Of a stretch of 64,000 nucleotides of DNA, positions 12,386 through 23,641 are shown piece after piece; position 1 is the stretch's first letter; each line of letters begins with the position of its first letter. Under the pieces are notes generated by a model. It saw nothing but the letters and a program-made list of their open reading frames with translations. It did no database searches and was not told the DNA's origin. The position numbers and the translations under genes are program-made. This DNA comes from Lepus europaeus (taxonomy: Eukaryota > Chordata > Mammalia > Lagomorpha > Leporidae): NCBI RefSeq assembly GCF_033115175.1, contig NC_084837.1, positions 10,058,266 to 10,122,265 on the forward strand. The letters are read 5' to 3'.

Positions 12386-12607
12386 AGAGTTAGCGAGCAT
12401 TAGAAAGTTCCCTTGGGCACCGATTCGAGTCTGGGCTGCTCCACTTCCGGTCCAGCTCCCTGCTGATGGCCTGGGAAGCAGTGGAGGATGGCTGGAGTGC
12501 TTGGGCCCCTGCACCCACATGGGAGACCCAGAAGAAGCTCCTGGCTCCTGGCGTGGGCCTGGCCCAGCCCTGACTGTCGGGGCCATCTGATAAATCTTTT
12601 TTAAATG
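12386..12607 (+). mobile_element. C-repeat SINE, plus strand, next to the last ALDH1A3 exon
   Basis: The copy is truncated at the head. The B-box-like GATTCGAGTCTGGGCTGCTC, the CCAGCTCCCTGCTGATGGCC block and the TGGGAGACCCAGAAGAAGCT block are clear. It ends GATAAATCTTTTTTAAAT, 63 nt before the exon at 12671. Confidence 0.88.
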
Positions 12608-12608
12608 A

Positions 12609-12743
<135 letters not shown>

Positions 12744-13181
12744 GGGCAGGCGGGCTCCTTCCTCACCCCGGGGACAGACAGACCTCGGCGCCACCGCCCT
12801 GCCCGGGACGTTTGCTTCTGGACGCGTCCATCCTGCTGGAGTTGAATGACTTTCACTTTCCCCTTGCGCGCGTGTCTTGTTGACCCAGCTGTGGCCAGGC
12901 CCACGTACTGGGTGGGACGCCGTAGCCCTGCCTGGGGACGGGGCCGAGGAGCCATTTCCCTTGAGACCCGGGCTGGGAGACACTGAAGACACTCAGGGCT
13001 CTGATCACAGGAAGTGGCCTTTGAAATGTCCAGGAGCTGCTCCAGACCAGGAGGGATTTGTTCTGCACGCAGAGCCCTGCACCTGTGGCCTCTGGGTGCC
13101 CTGCTCACAGAACAAGCCCCTCTCTGGGGAAAGGGTGGGACCGTTCCACGCATGGGAGAGGATTAGCACTAAGTTAATTTA

Positions 13182-13187
13182 AATAAA
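13182..13187 (+). promoter_or_regulatory. ALDH1A3: Possible proximal poly(A) signal AATAAA of ALDH1A3
   Basis: A canonical AATAAA lies 440 nt after the stop codon, followed by GGGGGTGGAGTTTTG. That G/U-rich sequence could act as a downstream element. Use would give a short 3' UTR. Confidence 0.4.
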
Positions 13188-14530
13188 AGGGGGTGGAGTT
13201 TTGCCCCCATATCCAATGCTGGGCGTCTCTGGAGAGGGTGGACCGTGGGAGGGTAGCCAGGGCCTTGGGCATGCACAGTGCAGAGTCTGCACACATGGAC
13301 CTTGGGATTCAGCCAAAAGCCAGCGCCGCCTTTGGGATGGGACCAAGGCGGCAGCACACAGGGCTTGTAACACCCTTGTCATGGCAGCCCTGAAACCAGC
13401 ACTTCCGTAGGCAGGAAGCATGGTTAGAGTCACCTCTGTCACCAAGGACGCCGCAGCCCGTGGCAAGTCCTGGGACAACGAAGCCCCGCTTCCGGCGAAT
13501 CCGAGCTGGAACTTGCTTTTACAAATGGCACACGGACACCGCGCTCCGTATTCGCCGGTGGTTCCTGCCGAGCCTGTCCAGCTTGGCTCTGCCGATGTCC
13601 AGTTCCGCCCATCTGAGGTCAGTAAAGCGCGGGCAGCCACTGTGTGCCTGCAGCTCTGCCTGTTCCCACCCCTGTTCTGATGGGAGTGTCTGATGAGTTA
13701 ACAGGCAGCCGCTGGGTGCCATGGAGGCCCCGGGACTTCATCCGGGAGACTTGGTCGTGGAGTTTTCTTTCCCTGGTGCAGCCCAGTGATCTGCAATTCC
13801 ATGCCTGCACTGGGGAAGCTGAGAGCATCCCCGTGTAGCTGCAGAACCACAAGCAGCTTCAATTGAGCTGTCCCCATACACGAGTGGTCCTCTGGGAAAA
13901 CGGTGCTTACGGTTGAGAGTGGCGCTGGAGGGGTCACAGCAGGATGAAGCTCGTGTCGGACCAGCCACGTGGGCCGTCACCTGTGTACCCTCGTCCAAGG
14001 TCCGCGCTCGGAAACCCACCTCCTCTCCTTCAGTTAGCACGCACCACGTAGACGGCCAGCGACTTGCTAAACCAGGATTTGACTTCATACACTGAATTCG
14101 CAGTATTTTACCACGTGACTAGAGACGCTAACCACGACAGTGCGACGTTGGAAGGTTCTCATTCTTTCCTTGTACAATAATGCCTTTACGATGAAACACT
14201 ACATTATTTATAATTGCTATAGTTAATGTATCTTTTTATAGTTGTAAGTACACAGAGGTGGTATATTTAACCTTCTGTAAAATACTGTATTTAGCAATGG
14301 AAATCTATATAGTGTTAGATTTCACTTCTTTAAGGTTTACTCCTGTGGTATGGTCTGAAAATCTACCGGACTGGGAATTCTGATGCTAACTACAGATTGT
14401 TCTAGATTGTGCCAGGCAGCAGCAGTAACATAAAATCAGATATCCGAGAAATGGTTTTTCATGTGACCAAACCCATTGTAATTCTGTGGTGGGCCTCTTT
14501 CTTTCTGGGACCTTCTATACTAAATGGCTT

Positions 14531-14536
14531 ATTAAA
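14531..14536 (+). promoter_or_regulatory. ALDH1A3: Probable distal poly(A) signal ATTAAA of ALDH1A3
   Basis: ATTAAA follows CTATACTAAATGGCTT and precedes an A-rich run. TTTGTGTGGCTGTGCGGGTT about 80 nt further on is G/U-rich. This is the best candidate for the main 3' end. Confidence 0.5.
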
Positions 14537-15163
14537 AAGAAAAAGAAGAAAAGAAAAGCAGTGTGGATGATTTTTTTGAAGAAAATTATATTTGCTCCGT
14601 GGGTCGGGCCCAGTGCTTTGTGTGGCTGTGCGGGTTCACCGATGGCTCTGCCGTCGCTGGCTAAGAGACTCACGGCGGCTGCCTGTCTTCCTCAGGAAGG
14701 GATGTTGATGTGGGCGTGGGATACTGAGAGGGTGCCGTTGCCCGGGCACAGGGACAATCCTGCATCCCCAGGCCTGTGCACAGGCAGTTGTCATTTTAAC
14801 TTGAGGCTGTGGGCAGGGGGTCCAGCTTCTTTCTAAGGCCTGTAACCTCGGTGAGCTGGCAGGTTGGGTCAGGAGCGTTCCTCGGGCTTGACTGGGCCGG
14901 CCCACCTCCACCTGTGCACTTAGGTCGAGAGCCCAGACTGCTGTGGCCACGGGGGCCAAGCAGGACCCCTGTAAGGAACTCCCCAGAGCGGCTTGCATCA
15001 GAGCACCCTTAGGCCGTGTTGGTGTGTACACGTTTTAATGTATTTAGGAACAGTCCCGTCTCGATCCGGAAATGGGCAGGAAATCATAGGAAAAGGGGAT
15101 TTTCAGTTGGTTTTCCTGAGCGGGACTCCCTGAAAGGACACCTTCCAGGAACACCACACGGGT

Positions 15164-17200
15164 GGTGATATGTGTGTGTGTGTGTGTGTGTGGTATTGTG
15201 AGTGTAGGTGTGGTATGTGTGTATGTGTTGTACATGGGAGATGTGTGTGTGCATGTTGTGTGTGGTGTGGTATTTGTGTGTGATATACGGTGTGTATGTT
15301 GTGGGGGGGCATAGAGGGTGTGTGGTATTATGTGATACATAATGTGTGGTATGTGTATATGTTATGCATGGAAGATGTGGGGGGTGGGGGGGTTGTGAGG
15401 TGTGATATTTGTGTGATATATGGTGTGTGTGGGAGGTTGGGGTGTGGTATTGTGTGTGTGTGTGTGATATATGGTGTGGGGGGTGTGTGGTATTTGTGTG
15501 TGTGATATATATAGTGTGTGTGTTGTGGGGGTGTAGTATTTGTGATGTGTGTAGTGCATGTGTGGGAGGGTGTGGTATGTGTGGGTAGTGTGGCATGTGG
15601 TGAGCATGGTGCGTGTGGTATTGGGAGGTGTGGTATTCCTGTATATGTTCTACATGGGAGATGTATGTGTGTGTTGGGGATGTGGGGGTTTGTAGGGTGT
15701 GATATTGTACGTGAGTGATACATGGTTGTGCGTGGGGGGTATGGTATATGTGGGCAGTGTGGTATGTGACGTGCATGGTGTGTTGGTGGTATTATGTATG
15801 TGGTGTACATGTGTTTATGGTGTGAAGGGGTGTATATTATGTGTTGGTATCGTGTGTATATGTGGTGTACATGGTGTGTGTGGGTTGTGGGTGGTGTGGG
15901 GGTGTGTGTGGTATATGTATGGTATGTGTGGTATATGTGGGAGTGGTGTGTGGTGTGGTATGTGGTGGGGGAGGTATGCAGTATGTTGGGGGTGTGTGTG
16001 GTGTGTGTGTATGTGGTGTGCACGGTGTATGTGGGGAGTGGTGTGTGGTATGTGTGTGGGTGGTGTGCGTGGGGAGGTATATGGTATATTAGGGTGAATG
16101 TGGTGTGGGGGGTATGTGGTATGTTGAGGTGACTGTGGGTGGTGTGTGTGTGCTGTATGTGGGGAGTGGTTTGTGGTGTGTATATGGGTGGTGTGTGTGT
16201 GGTGTGTGGTACCTGTGGCATGTGTGCTGTATGTGTGTATGTGGTGTACATGATGTGTGTGTGTGTATGGAATGTGCGTGGGTGTTGTGTGGGGGGAAGA
16301 GTGGAGGGAGTCATGTCATATGTTGGGGTGGCTGTGGGGGTTGTGGTATGTGTGTGTGGTGTACATGGTGTGTTGTGGTATGTGTGGTATGTGGGGGAAG
16401 GTATGTGGTATGTTGGGGTGCCTGGGTGGTGTGTGTGTTATGTGTGTGCTATATGTGAGGAGTGGTGTGCGGTACCTGTGCAGTGTGTGGTGTGTGTGGT
16501 ATGTGGTGTGCATGGTGTGTGGGGGGAGGTACGTGTTATGTTGGGGTGACTGTGGGTGGTGTGTGTGGTGTGTGTGTGGTACCTGTGCGATGTGTGGTGT
16601 GTGTGGGGAGTGGTGTGTGGTATGTGTGTGTGTGGTGTGTGTGGTATGTGTGTGGTGTATGTGGGGAGTGGTGTGTGGTGTGTGTGTGGTACCTGTGCAG
16701 TGTGTGTGGTATGTAGTGTGCATGGTGTGTGGGGGGAGGTATGTGTTATGTTGGGGTGACTGTGGGTGGTGTGTGTGTGGTACCTGTGCAATGTGTGGTG
16801 TATATGGAGAGTGGTGTGTGGTATGTGTATGGGTGGGGTGTGTGTGGTAACTGCAGTGTGTGGTGTATGTGGTATGTGGTGTGCATGGTGTGTGTGGGGA
16901 GGTATGTGTTATGTTGAGGTGACTGTGGGTTGTGTGTGTGGTGTGTGTGTGGTATATGTGGGGTGTGGTGTGTGTGTGGCACCTGTGCGGTGTGTGGTGT
17001 ATATGGGGAGTGGTGTGTGGTATGTGTATGGGTGGGGTGTGTGTGGTGTGTGTGTGGTAACTGCAGTGTGTGGTGTGCGTGGTGTGTGTATGTGGTGTGC
17101 ATGGTGTGTGGGGGAGGTATGTGTTATGTTGGGGTGACTGTGGGTGGTGTGTGTGTGGTACCTGTGCGGTGTGTGGTGTGTGGGGGGGTATGTGGAAGTA
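15164..17200 (+). repeat. About 2-kb G/T-rich satellite with higher-order units
   Basis: The plus strand is almost entirely G and T with periodic A and rare C, built from TGTGTGGTATGTG-type words. In the right half a larger unit recurs, marked by GGTATGTGTTATGTTGGGGT followed by GACTGTGGG and GTGGTACCTGTGC. Copies of the marker fall near 16120, 16325, 16417, 16543, 16753, 16917 and 17132, so spacing varies from about 90 to 215 bp. The long open frames on both strands (up to 344 aa, His/Thr- or Cys/Val/Gly-rich) result from this composition and are not genes. Confidence 0.95.
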
Positions 17201-17304
17201 TGTCTCTCTAAACAGACCCTTTGGCAGGAGCACTGTGGCCCGGGCTAACCCACCACCTGGGATGGCACATCCCCACATCAAGCGCAGGCCAACTTTAACA
17301 GGCA

Positions 17305-17515
17305 CCCCGTAGGCAGCAGGCACTGGCTCCAGTGCTTGGGTCCCTGCCACCCCAGCAGGAGGTCTGCGTGGAGTTCTGGGCTCCTGGCTTCATCCTGGAC
17401 CCCCACCGGGTGCTGAGGGCGTTCAGGGAGCGAACCAGTGGACGGAAGATCTCTCAACCTTTCTCTCTCTACTGCTCCGCATCTCAAATAAAAATAAATA
17501 CAACTTTAAAAATGA
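17305..17515 (+). mobile_element. C-repeat SINE fragment, plus strand
   Basis: The body blocks CAGTGCTTGGGTCCCTGCCA, GAGTTCTGGGCTCCTGGCTT and a terminal CTCAAATAAAAATAAATACA are present. The tRNA-like head is missing or unrecognisable. Confidence 0.75.
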
Positions 17516-17559
17516 ATAATAAAGTGGGCCCTTTGGAAGGTCGTGTGCCGCCTCCCCAG

Positions 17560-19600
17560 TGTCGCCTGTTCCTCGCTCGCTCCAAGCCGGGACCTGAGCC
17601 TGCAGGTGGACAAGGAGAGGAGGCGCTCTGCGGCAGGTGCCCAGAGGGAGAGGGTGCAGGTGCAGGCGGGCGGGAGGCCCAGCCTCGGTCTCCAGCGGGC
17701 GGAGACGCGAGCTCAGGAGCCGGCTTCAGGCTGCAGGAGTTCTCGCCAGCCTGGGGGGGAAGGTGTGGGGTCCTCGGGGGTCCTGGGTCAGCCGACCTCA
17801 GGACCTCAGGAAGCAGCCGAAGCGTGACCGCCCCGTCTGCGCGTCCAGGCCACGCTGCGGCTGAGCGCGCCTAACGGACAGAGCTCACGGCTGGGTAGAA
17901 CCGGGCCATCCGTGGGTCCACCCCGGGGGACATTTCCCCAAGCGGGTTTAAAGACAAAGTGAGGCACCGCCGGGCCACGTCCCCTCCCGGGTCCGGCGAT
18001 CCCGCGCGGCGGCGCTAGGTGGCGGGGCCGCGCGTGCGTCCCGCTGTGCACCCGTCTCCGCCTCCAGGCCTCTCGGGCTCTGCCAGAGCCGCCGTGTGGC
18101 TGCCCCCTTGCCAGCCGGCGTGAGACTCGGGCCGAGCGCTGCGCCCGCTCTGCGGGGAGGGCGGCCTCGGGGGACAGGCCGGAGCCGCGGGTGTCCCCGA
18201 GCCCTCCACCCTGGGCCCCCAGCAGCCGCTCCGGGGCGCGTGCGGGACCCTGCAGCCGCGGCCAGGGGGGCGGCGCGTTGTCCCCGCGCTGCGTGCGAAG
18301 CCCCGGGAAGCTGGCGTCGCCACGTCGCGGGCGAGGAGCCCGGGGCGGCTGGCTCCGGAGCCGTCGGCCTTGCCTCTCTCCCGGGCGGGCGCAGGGAGCA
18401 GGGGCGCGTGGACCCCAGCCTCGGGCCGAGGCGCCATGAGTGGCCGGTTTCCACCGCGTTTTCCTTGCCCGCCCCAGAGCGGACGGTTAGAAACGGTCCC
18501 CCACTTGGCATCCGTGCGCCACCCGACGGCACCCGCCGTCGGCGCCAGAGCTCTCGGGAACTGGGGTCCAAATGCAGGCTTGGGCAGGGGCAGAAGTCGT
18601 CCAGATCCTGGGGTGTTTTGGTTTCTTTCGCAATCCGCGTTCTCCATCCTCTCCCTACACCGCCCGGGAAGGAGCCACGCGCGAGGAGCAGGGCGGGACG
18701 CGGGGCGACACGCACGCGGGAGGCCCACCCGCCGAGGGGCTGCGGGTGCCTGGCGGAGCTCCGCGCGCCCCCGCCTCGCCCCGCGCCCGCCCCGCGCGGG
18801 ATCGAGCAGGGCACCCGGCCCCACGAGGGCGCGGGGATCCGGGCGTCTCCAGTGTCAGCACCCGAGCTCTGCACCGCCTCGGCTTTGCAGGCGGGGAAAC
18901 TGAGGCGGGGACTCCCGGCGCCCGCGGGGGGAGGGCCGGCCGCCCTGCGCGCCGCCCGCCGCCCGCCCTCGCGGCCCGCCCGCCCGCCGCAGGATTGAGG
19001 AAGTGCGTCTGGGCCCGGCCCGGCCCCGGCGCGCGCGGCCCGAGGCGCGGGGGGCTCAGGGCGCGGGCACTGCCAGGCCCCGGCCGGCTGCGGTCCTGCG
19101 GGCCCGCCCCGCGCCACCCCGCGCGCCCGGACCCCGACCCGCCGCCGCCGCCGCAGGTAAGTGCCGCTCCGGCCCGCGCCCCCCGAGCGTCCGCGCCGCC
19201 TCTGCCTGCCCGGGGGTCGGCGCGCCCCGCAGCCCAGGCCCCGCGCTGCAGCGGCTGCAGGGTCGGGCCCGGGTGGTCTTTCCCGCAGGGGCCGCAGCCC
19301 GAGGGGCGCGGGGCGATCCTCACCTCGCCGCCCCTCTGCTTCCTGCCGAGCCCGGACCCCGCCAGCCTGCGGGCGCGCGGTCGTGCGGGAGCCCCGGAAC
19401 CCGGTGCTGGACAAGGCCGGGGCGGCCGGCGAGAAGAGGCAAAAGCGAGAAACACCGGGGTGGTTTCCTTTGCCTCTACTTGGAGCGCGCGCGGGTGTCG
19501 GGAAGGGACTCGGGGCGCCTTCCTCCTCCCCGGGGTCTGCGGCACGCGTCCTGCCCCGGGGCCTAGCTCTCTGCCTGCGACCCTGGAGCCTGCGGGCGAC
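17560..19600. promoter_or_regulatory. LRRK1: CpG island covering the LRRK1 promoter and first exon
   Basis: About 2 kb is very GC-rich with dense CG dinucleotides, in contrast to the CpG-poor flanks, and holds no SINE. GC-box words (GGGCGG, CCGCCC, GGCGGGG) are frequent. An ETS-like AGGAAGTG lies at 18998-19005. No TATA box is evident, as usual for a CpG-island promoter. Island edges are by eye. The long open frames here on both strands (599, 414, 356 and 300 aa) are expected in stop-poor GC-rich DNA. Confidence 0.85.
18990..19156 (+). other. LRRK1: LRRK1 probable noncoding exon 1 (5' UTR)
   Basis: A perfect donor, CCGCAG|GTAAGT, at 19156/19157 lies at the end of a (GCC)n run in the heart of the CpG island. 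It is the natural partner for the coding exon at 23664. The exon has no required start codon, so intron 1 would interrupt the 5' UTR. The 5' edge near 18990 is a guess from the ETS-like motif and the GC boxes. Confidence 0.6.
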
Positions 19601-20149
19601 CTTGCCAGCGCAGACCCCAGAAAGGGGCGTGGGCAGGCTGGGGGTCCACCATGGAAGGCGGTGGGCCGCCTTTGCCAGCGCCCACCTGCCCTCCCGGAGT
19701 TGGAGGCCATGAAGGTTCCCCCCACCTCCAGTCACCTCCCCTGCCACGGTGTAAAAACAGGGGCCTTCGGTTCTGTTTTTAGCAAACCTCTAGCCAGAGG
19801 CACCCTATTTATATAAAACTCCCGCTCGCTCATGGGTAACAAGGTGAATTAGAGGGACCGCTAGAGTGTGCCCAATTTGGGAAAACATTGGCATTAGACA
19901 CCTTTTATGATTTGATTCTCATTAGGCTCGCTTGTGGCCCAGAAGGGAAGGGAGAGAGAGTTAACTGCATTTTAACCTGCACCTAGCTTATTCCCAAAGT
20001 GCACTCTTAGGCCCAGGTGGAAGCCCCACAGTCGCCCACATTGTCCAGGTGCTGTCTTTAGCGGGTGTCCCACACTGTGCCCTGTCTGCCCCTCCTCGTC
20101 CAGGCCCCAGCCCCTCCCAGGTGACAGCCCCCTTCTGCTCCTGCTCTCT

Positions 20150-20545
20150 TTAGCGGCCAGAGTGATTTTATTTTAAAATAACATGCACAGGACGGTGCTG
20201 GCCCTCTGTTCAGCAGTGTCTCCTGCCTCGCCACTGGCATGAAATCCAGGGAGCCCCTTCCTCCAACACCCCCAGGCGATCTGGCCTCTGCTGTCCAGAG
20301 CCCCAGGCCACCGTCCCCCGGCTGCCCTGGCCGGGTCAGTGTCCAGCTCTGGGCCTCTGCACTGCTGGCGCTGGCTGCACGCATGGCCTTAGATGGCCTG
20401 CCTTCGCTACCCTCTCTCTTCCACACCCCTCTCTCTGCATGCATTTTGCAAGTCCACTGGCTGTGCGTTCCTTCTTTGTCTTCTTTGTCACCTCAGGGTC
20501 TTCACTGGAGCTCCTGGGATGGGACCAGGTCTGTGTTGCTCTCTC
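20150..20545 (+). mobile_element. L2-like LINE remnant
   Basis: The order of blocks resembles the mammalian L2 3' region. It includes CCACTGGCATGAAATCCAGG, GGCGATCTGGCCTCTGCTGT, CATGCATTTTGCAAGTCCAC and CCTCAGGGTCTTCACTGG. Strongly diverged. Confidence 0.45.
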
Positions 20546-20656
20546 CAGGGTCCCCAGGAGACGCCCAGCGCCCAGTGGTGGTTATAGTGACTGAGTATGA
20601 GTGACCACCATGGCTAGCTATGCTATGGTGACTGATGATTGGACAGACATAACTTA

Positions 20657-21089
20657 TACAAGAGTACTGCAAACGTGGGCCACGTGGAATTAAAACATAC
20701 GTTTATTTTGGTGCAAAAATATTGGAAACCGTGCATAATGTTTTTTAGATATATTTATTTACTTGAAAGGCACAGTTACAGAGAGGGAGAGACAGAGATT
20801 CTTCATTTGCAGGTTCAATACCCCAAAGGGCTGGCCGGGCCAGAGCCAGGAGCCAGCAGCTTCCTCCGGGTCGCCCACGTGGGTGCAGGGGCCTAAGCGC
20901 TTGGGCCATCCTCCAGTGCTTTCGCAGGCAGATTCAGAGCTGGGTGAAGTGGAGCAGCCGGAACTCGAACATCCATGTGGGATGTGGCATCTCAGGCAGT
21001 GGCTTTGCCCGCTATGCCACAGTGCTTGCCCATGCATAGTGTTCTTTATAAGCCACATTTTCCATGAACTTTTTGAAGACGCCCTCGCT
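20657..21089. mobile_element. Mariner-type short element split by a SINE
   Basis: The left half has GGAATTAAAACATACGTTTA followed by TTTTGGTGCAAAAATATTGG. The right half has CCATTTTCCATGAACTTTTT followed by GAAGACGCCCTCG. Together they match, from memory, the ends of HSMAR2-type mariner MITEs, whose tips pair as inverted repeats. A type A SINE (20745-21030) sits between GTGCATAATGTT and ATGCATAGTGTT. Confidence 0.65.
20745..21030 (-). mobile_element. C-repeat SINE, type A, inside a mariner element
   Basis: Its tail is TAGATATATTTATTTACTTG, and its head ends GCTATGCCACAGTGCTTGCC. The flanks TGCATAATGTT and TGCATAGTGTT look like its target-site duplication. Confidence 0.88.
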
Positions 21090-21666
21090 TGTGGTTCCAG
21101 ACTCACGTAGGACTTTCTTTCCCAGCCGTTGCGTGCCGAGCTGTGACAGAACGGTATATGCTTCTCTGGCCTGCAGCTCCGTTATATGTTGGTGTTCACA
21201 AACCCATTAAACTTGGGTTTGTAGGCAAACCAGTAGTGATCGAGGGTCACGAACAGTGCGGAGGGAACGGCTGGCGTCTGGAACTGTGGACCAGCCACCT
21301 TGACCTGGCCTTTGACTCACGTGGGAGCTGGACAATATGAGCACTTAGGACCTGCCTCACTTGAAGGGTCTTCTAACACTTTGGTGTTGTCGGCCCCCTC
21401 CCCCCAGAACCTTCTGGAAAAAGACCTGGGTTTCTCCCGTCGGAAACCTTAGAGCAGCTAGCTTACTGAGCTGTCCGCCCACCCTCCCAGCTTCACAGAT
21501 CACTAGTCCATTCCTCCCGGAAAGGCTCGGTGAAAACACTTGTAGGGTGAATGGAAGCTTCCTATTTTGTTTTCCATTAAGTATTTAATTTTACTCACAA
21601 ATTCAGGTAGTTAAGAGTTGGCCAAAGGAAATTGGTGAGGTTTTAAAAAAATTGATAAAGACAAAC

Positions 21667-21816
21667 ATGGCTGCAGGAGACCTCCTGGCGCTCTGTGGAG
21701 GCTTCAAAAAGAAAAGAAAGTGCGTCATCTACGGCCGCCGCTGCTGCGTGGTCCATCCCCAGATGCAGCCAGAGGAAGCAAAGATCTGTTTGCAGACAAA
21801 GATGGAGCAAACTTGA
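21667..21816 (+). other. Unassigned 49-codon open frame in LRRK1 intron 1
   Basis: ACAAACATGG gives a strong start context (A at -3, G at +4). The frame reads MAAGDLLALCGGFKKKRKCV, then a Cys/Arg-rich and Gln/Glu-rich segment ending KMEQT and TGA. I do not recognise the peptide. It could be chance, a retroposed fragment, or part of a degraded transposon 5' UTR, where an ATGGCNGC start is common. No promoter or splice evidence supports it as a gene. Confidence 0.2.
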
Positions 21817-22629
21817 GCTACCTCATCTTCATGCTTCTACCTTGGAGCTGAAGCCAAAGTACGAATCATTTAAAAACTGCTCCAGCAGCAGAATCCGCCG
21901 TTGGTAGAGCGATTTGCAAAAGGAAACTGAAAAGGGGAACAGCGTGTCCTGGGCGAGGCTTAGCCTGAAACACTCTGCAGAGTCTTTTTTAAACTTGAAC
22001 GCAGTGCGTGCTGGGGCACTTCTGTTTTCAGAAGGAATGTCTGCCTCTCGGGCTTTTCAAATGGCACCCGGTGCTTGTGGGCCGCCCTTCTCAGAGGGGT
22101 GTCCAGAGGCCAGCGGCCACGGTGCTGCTCAGCTTCTACACGCTCCTGCGTGACTCCCTGGCTGCCGGCTCCCCCAGCCCTCATCTCAGCTAATTTTCCA
22201 AATCGGGTTCTTTGCCAACCCTGCTTCCCCTTGGTCCTGCTCGGGGCATTACCCATACACCGGTTCTCTAGACTTTTCCCTCTTTGGTTCATGGCGAGAC
22301 CAAGGCTCCGTGTGGCCTGATCCTGCACCTTCCTCTGCCTTGAAGAGGCCGCCCACTTGGCCACGTTCCTGATTGCCAGGCTCTGGGATAAGAAATTTCC
22401 AGTGCCCTTGTGGCCTTTGCTCTGTAGCTTGCCCAGGACCCACACCGCTTCGGGCACCGTCTGGACTGCACTGGCTGGGGGGAGAGCCAGCACCTTGTTG
22501 AGCGTGTTGATCGGGGAAGTGGGAGACCCCCAGGCCAGCCGAGTCCTCTCGCTGCCACTGCAGCCAGCGACCAGCCAGCCCTGCGTGGAAAGTGACTGGC
22601 ACTCTTTGTCATGGTTGAATTCCCAAGTG

Positions 22630-22800
22630 ACCCTGTGCGGGTGCCAGAGCCCAGAGCCAGGGACTCAATCCAAGTCCCCCACAGGGGTGGCAGGAACCCC
22701 GTTGCTGGAGCCGTCACTCTGCCTTGCAGAGGGCACTCGAGCAGGAAGCTGGCATTGGAACAGAACTGAGACTGGGGCGTGGATGTCCCGCGGGGCATCA
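22630..22800 (-). mobile_element. Old C-repeat SINE fragment
   Basis: CCAGAGCCAGGGACTCAATC, TCCCCCACAGGGGTGGCAGG, GTTGCTGGAGCCGTCACTCT and AGCAGGAAGCTGGCATTGGA follow the order of a diverged C-repeat body. Tail and head are not clear. Confidence 0.5.
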
Positions 22801-23641
22801 TCCCTACTCTGTGGATGCCCACTTCTCGATTTAGATTCCTCTTCCTCTGACTCAGAGCTTCTCCACCTTGGAGCTGTTTGGGCCCAGATCGCTCGTGTTG
22901 CACACAGCTGTCCTGTGCACTGTGGCGTGTTTAGCACCATCCCTGACCCCTCCTAACTATATGTGTAGCAACCCCGCCACCACCAAATTGTGACAGCCAA
23001 AAATATGGCCAGACGTTGCCAAATGTCCCCTGGGAGCAAGGGGCAAAACCTATGGGGCGCCTTTCTGTGAACCCCCAAACTCCCGCTAACTTGACTTCAC
23101 CAGTCACGATTCCTTCGAGACCTTTCTCTTGGGGCCTCTCACCTGCCTCCCCTTGTGGGATTTCCTGTCCACCTCTGGGCTTCCAGTAGAGGCTGTCCTG
23201 GGCAGAGGGAGGACCCTGTGCCAGCTGAGTGTGTCCCTGGCACTGCGGCTGTGTGTTGACCGAGAGGGACCCTGTACAAGTGCATGTTTTGTGATTACTT
23301 CTCAGGTAGACAAGATGGAAGCCCAGTGTGAAGACGGGAGGTGGGGTGCTCCCTGTTTTTTTCACTCCTCCCTCCTGGTGAAGTGGGCCAGGTAGATGAC
23401 CTGGGAAGAGACCTGTTGCAAAGAGAAGGAAACCTTGTCACAGGATTGGTAGGGTGCATGACCTTGTCACAGTCAGTATTGGCAGGGTGCGGGAAAGCAC
23501 TTGCTGCAGCTTTCTGATTTGATGTTGTCCTTCGCCAGCAGGATGACCCAGCTCCCTGCTCAGCCATGAACGTGTTCCCATGCCTTCACCCACCCCACGG
23601 GCAGTGGCAGCAGCAGTGACCGCGGTGGCACCTGTCTTCAG

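Larger units (their letters stand above)
12744..14550 (+). other. ALDH1A3: ALDH1A3 3' UTR
   Basis: The region runs from the stop codon to the ATTAAA-bearing A-rich segment near 14,531. No SINE falls in it. Its last 500 bp changes from GC-rich to AT-rich, typical of a long mammalian 3' UTR (for example TATAGTTAATGTATCTTTTT and AATACTGTATTTAGCAATGG). The 1.8-kb length is of the order I recall for human ALDH1A3. The 3' end is inferred, not measured. Confidence 0.65.
14551..17559. other. Intergenic region between ALDH1A3 and LRRK1
   Basis: About 3 kb separates the end of the ALDH1A3 3' UTR from the CpG island of LRRK1. Most of it is the G/T satellite at 15164-17200. The segment 14551-15160 is unique sequence with no gene seen, and 17305-17515 is a SINE fragment. 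Confidence 0.75.
19157..23641 (+). other. LRRK1: LRRK1 intron 1 (within the 5' UTR)
   Basis: The intron runs from donor GTAAGT to acceptor GTGGCACCTGTCTTCAG. It contains the rest of the CpG island, AT-richer unique sequence at about 19,800-20,150, an L2-like remnant, a mariner-type element split by a SINE, an unassigned 49-codon open frame (21667-21816) and an old SINE fragment near 22,700. The rest shows nothing recognisable. Confidence 0.7.

Noticed and set aside
15084..17350. Open frames of 230, 328 and 344 aa (minus) and several of 100-200 aa (plus) in the G/T satellite
   Set aside because: Their His/Thr/Pro or Cys/Val/Gly/Trp repeats simply translate the CA/TG composition. There is no start context, splice signal or family match.
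17948..19816. Open frames of 599, 356, 414, 300 and 269 aa in the CpG island
   Set aside because: GC-rich DNA has few stops. These frames overlap on both strands, are Ala/Arg/Pro/Gly-rich and cross the exon 1 donor.
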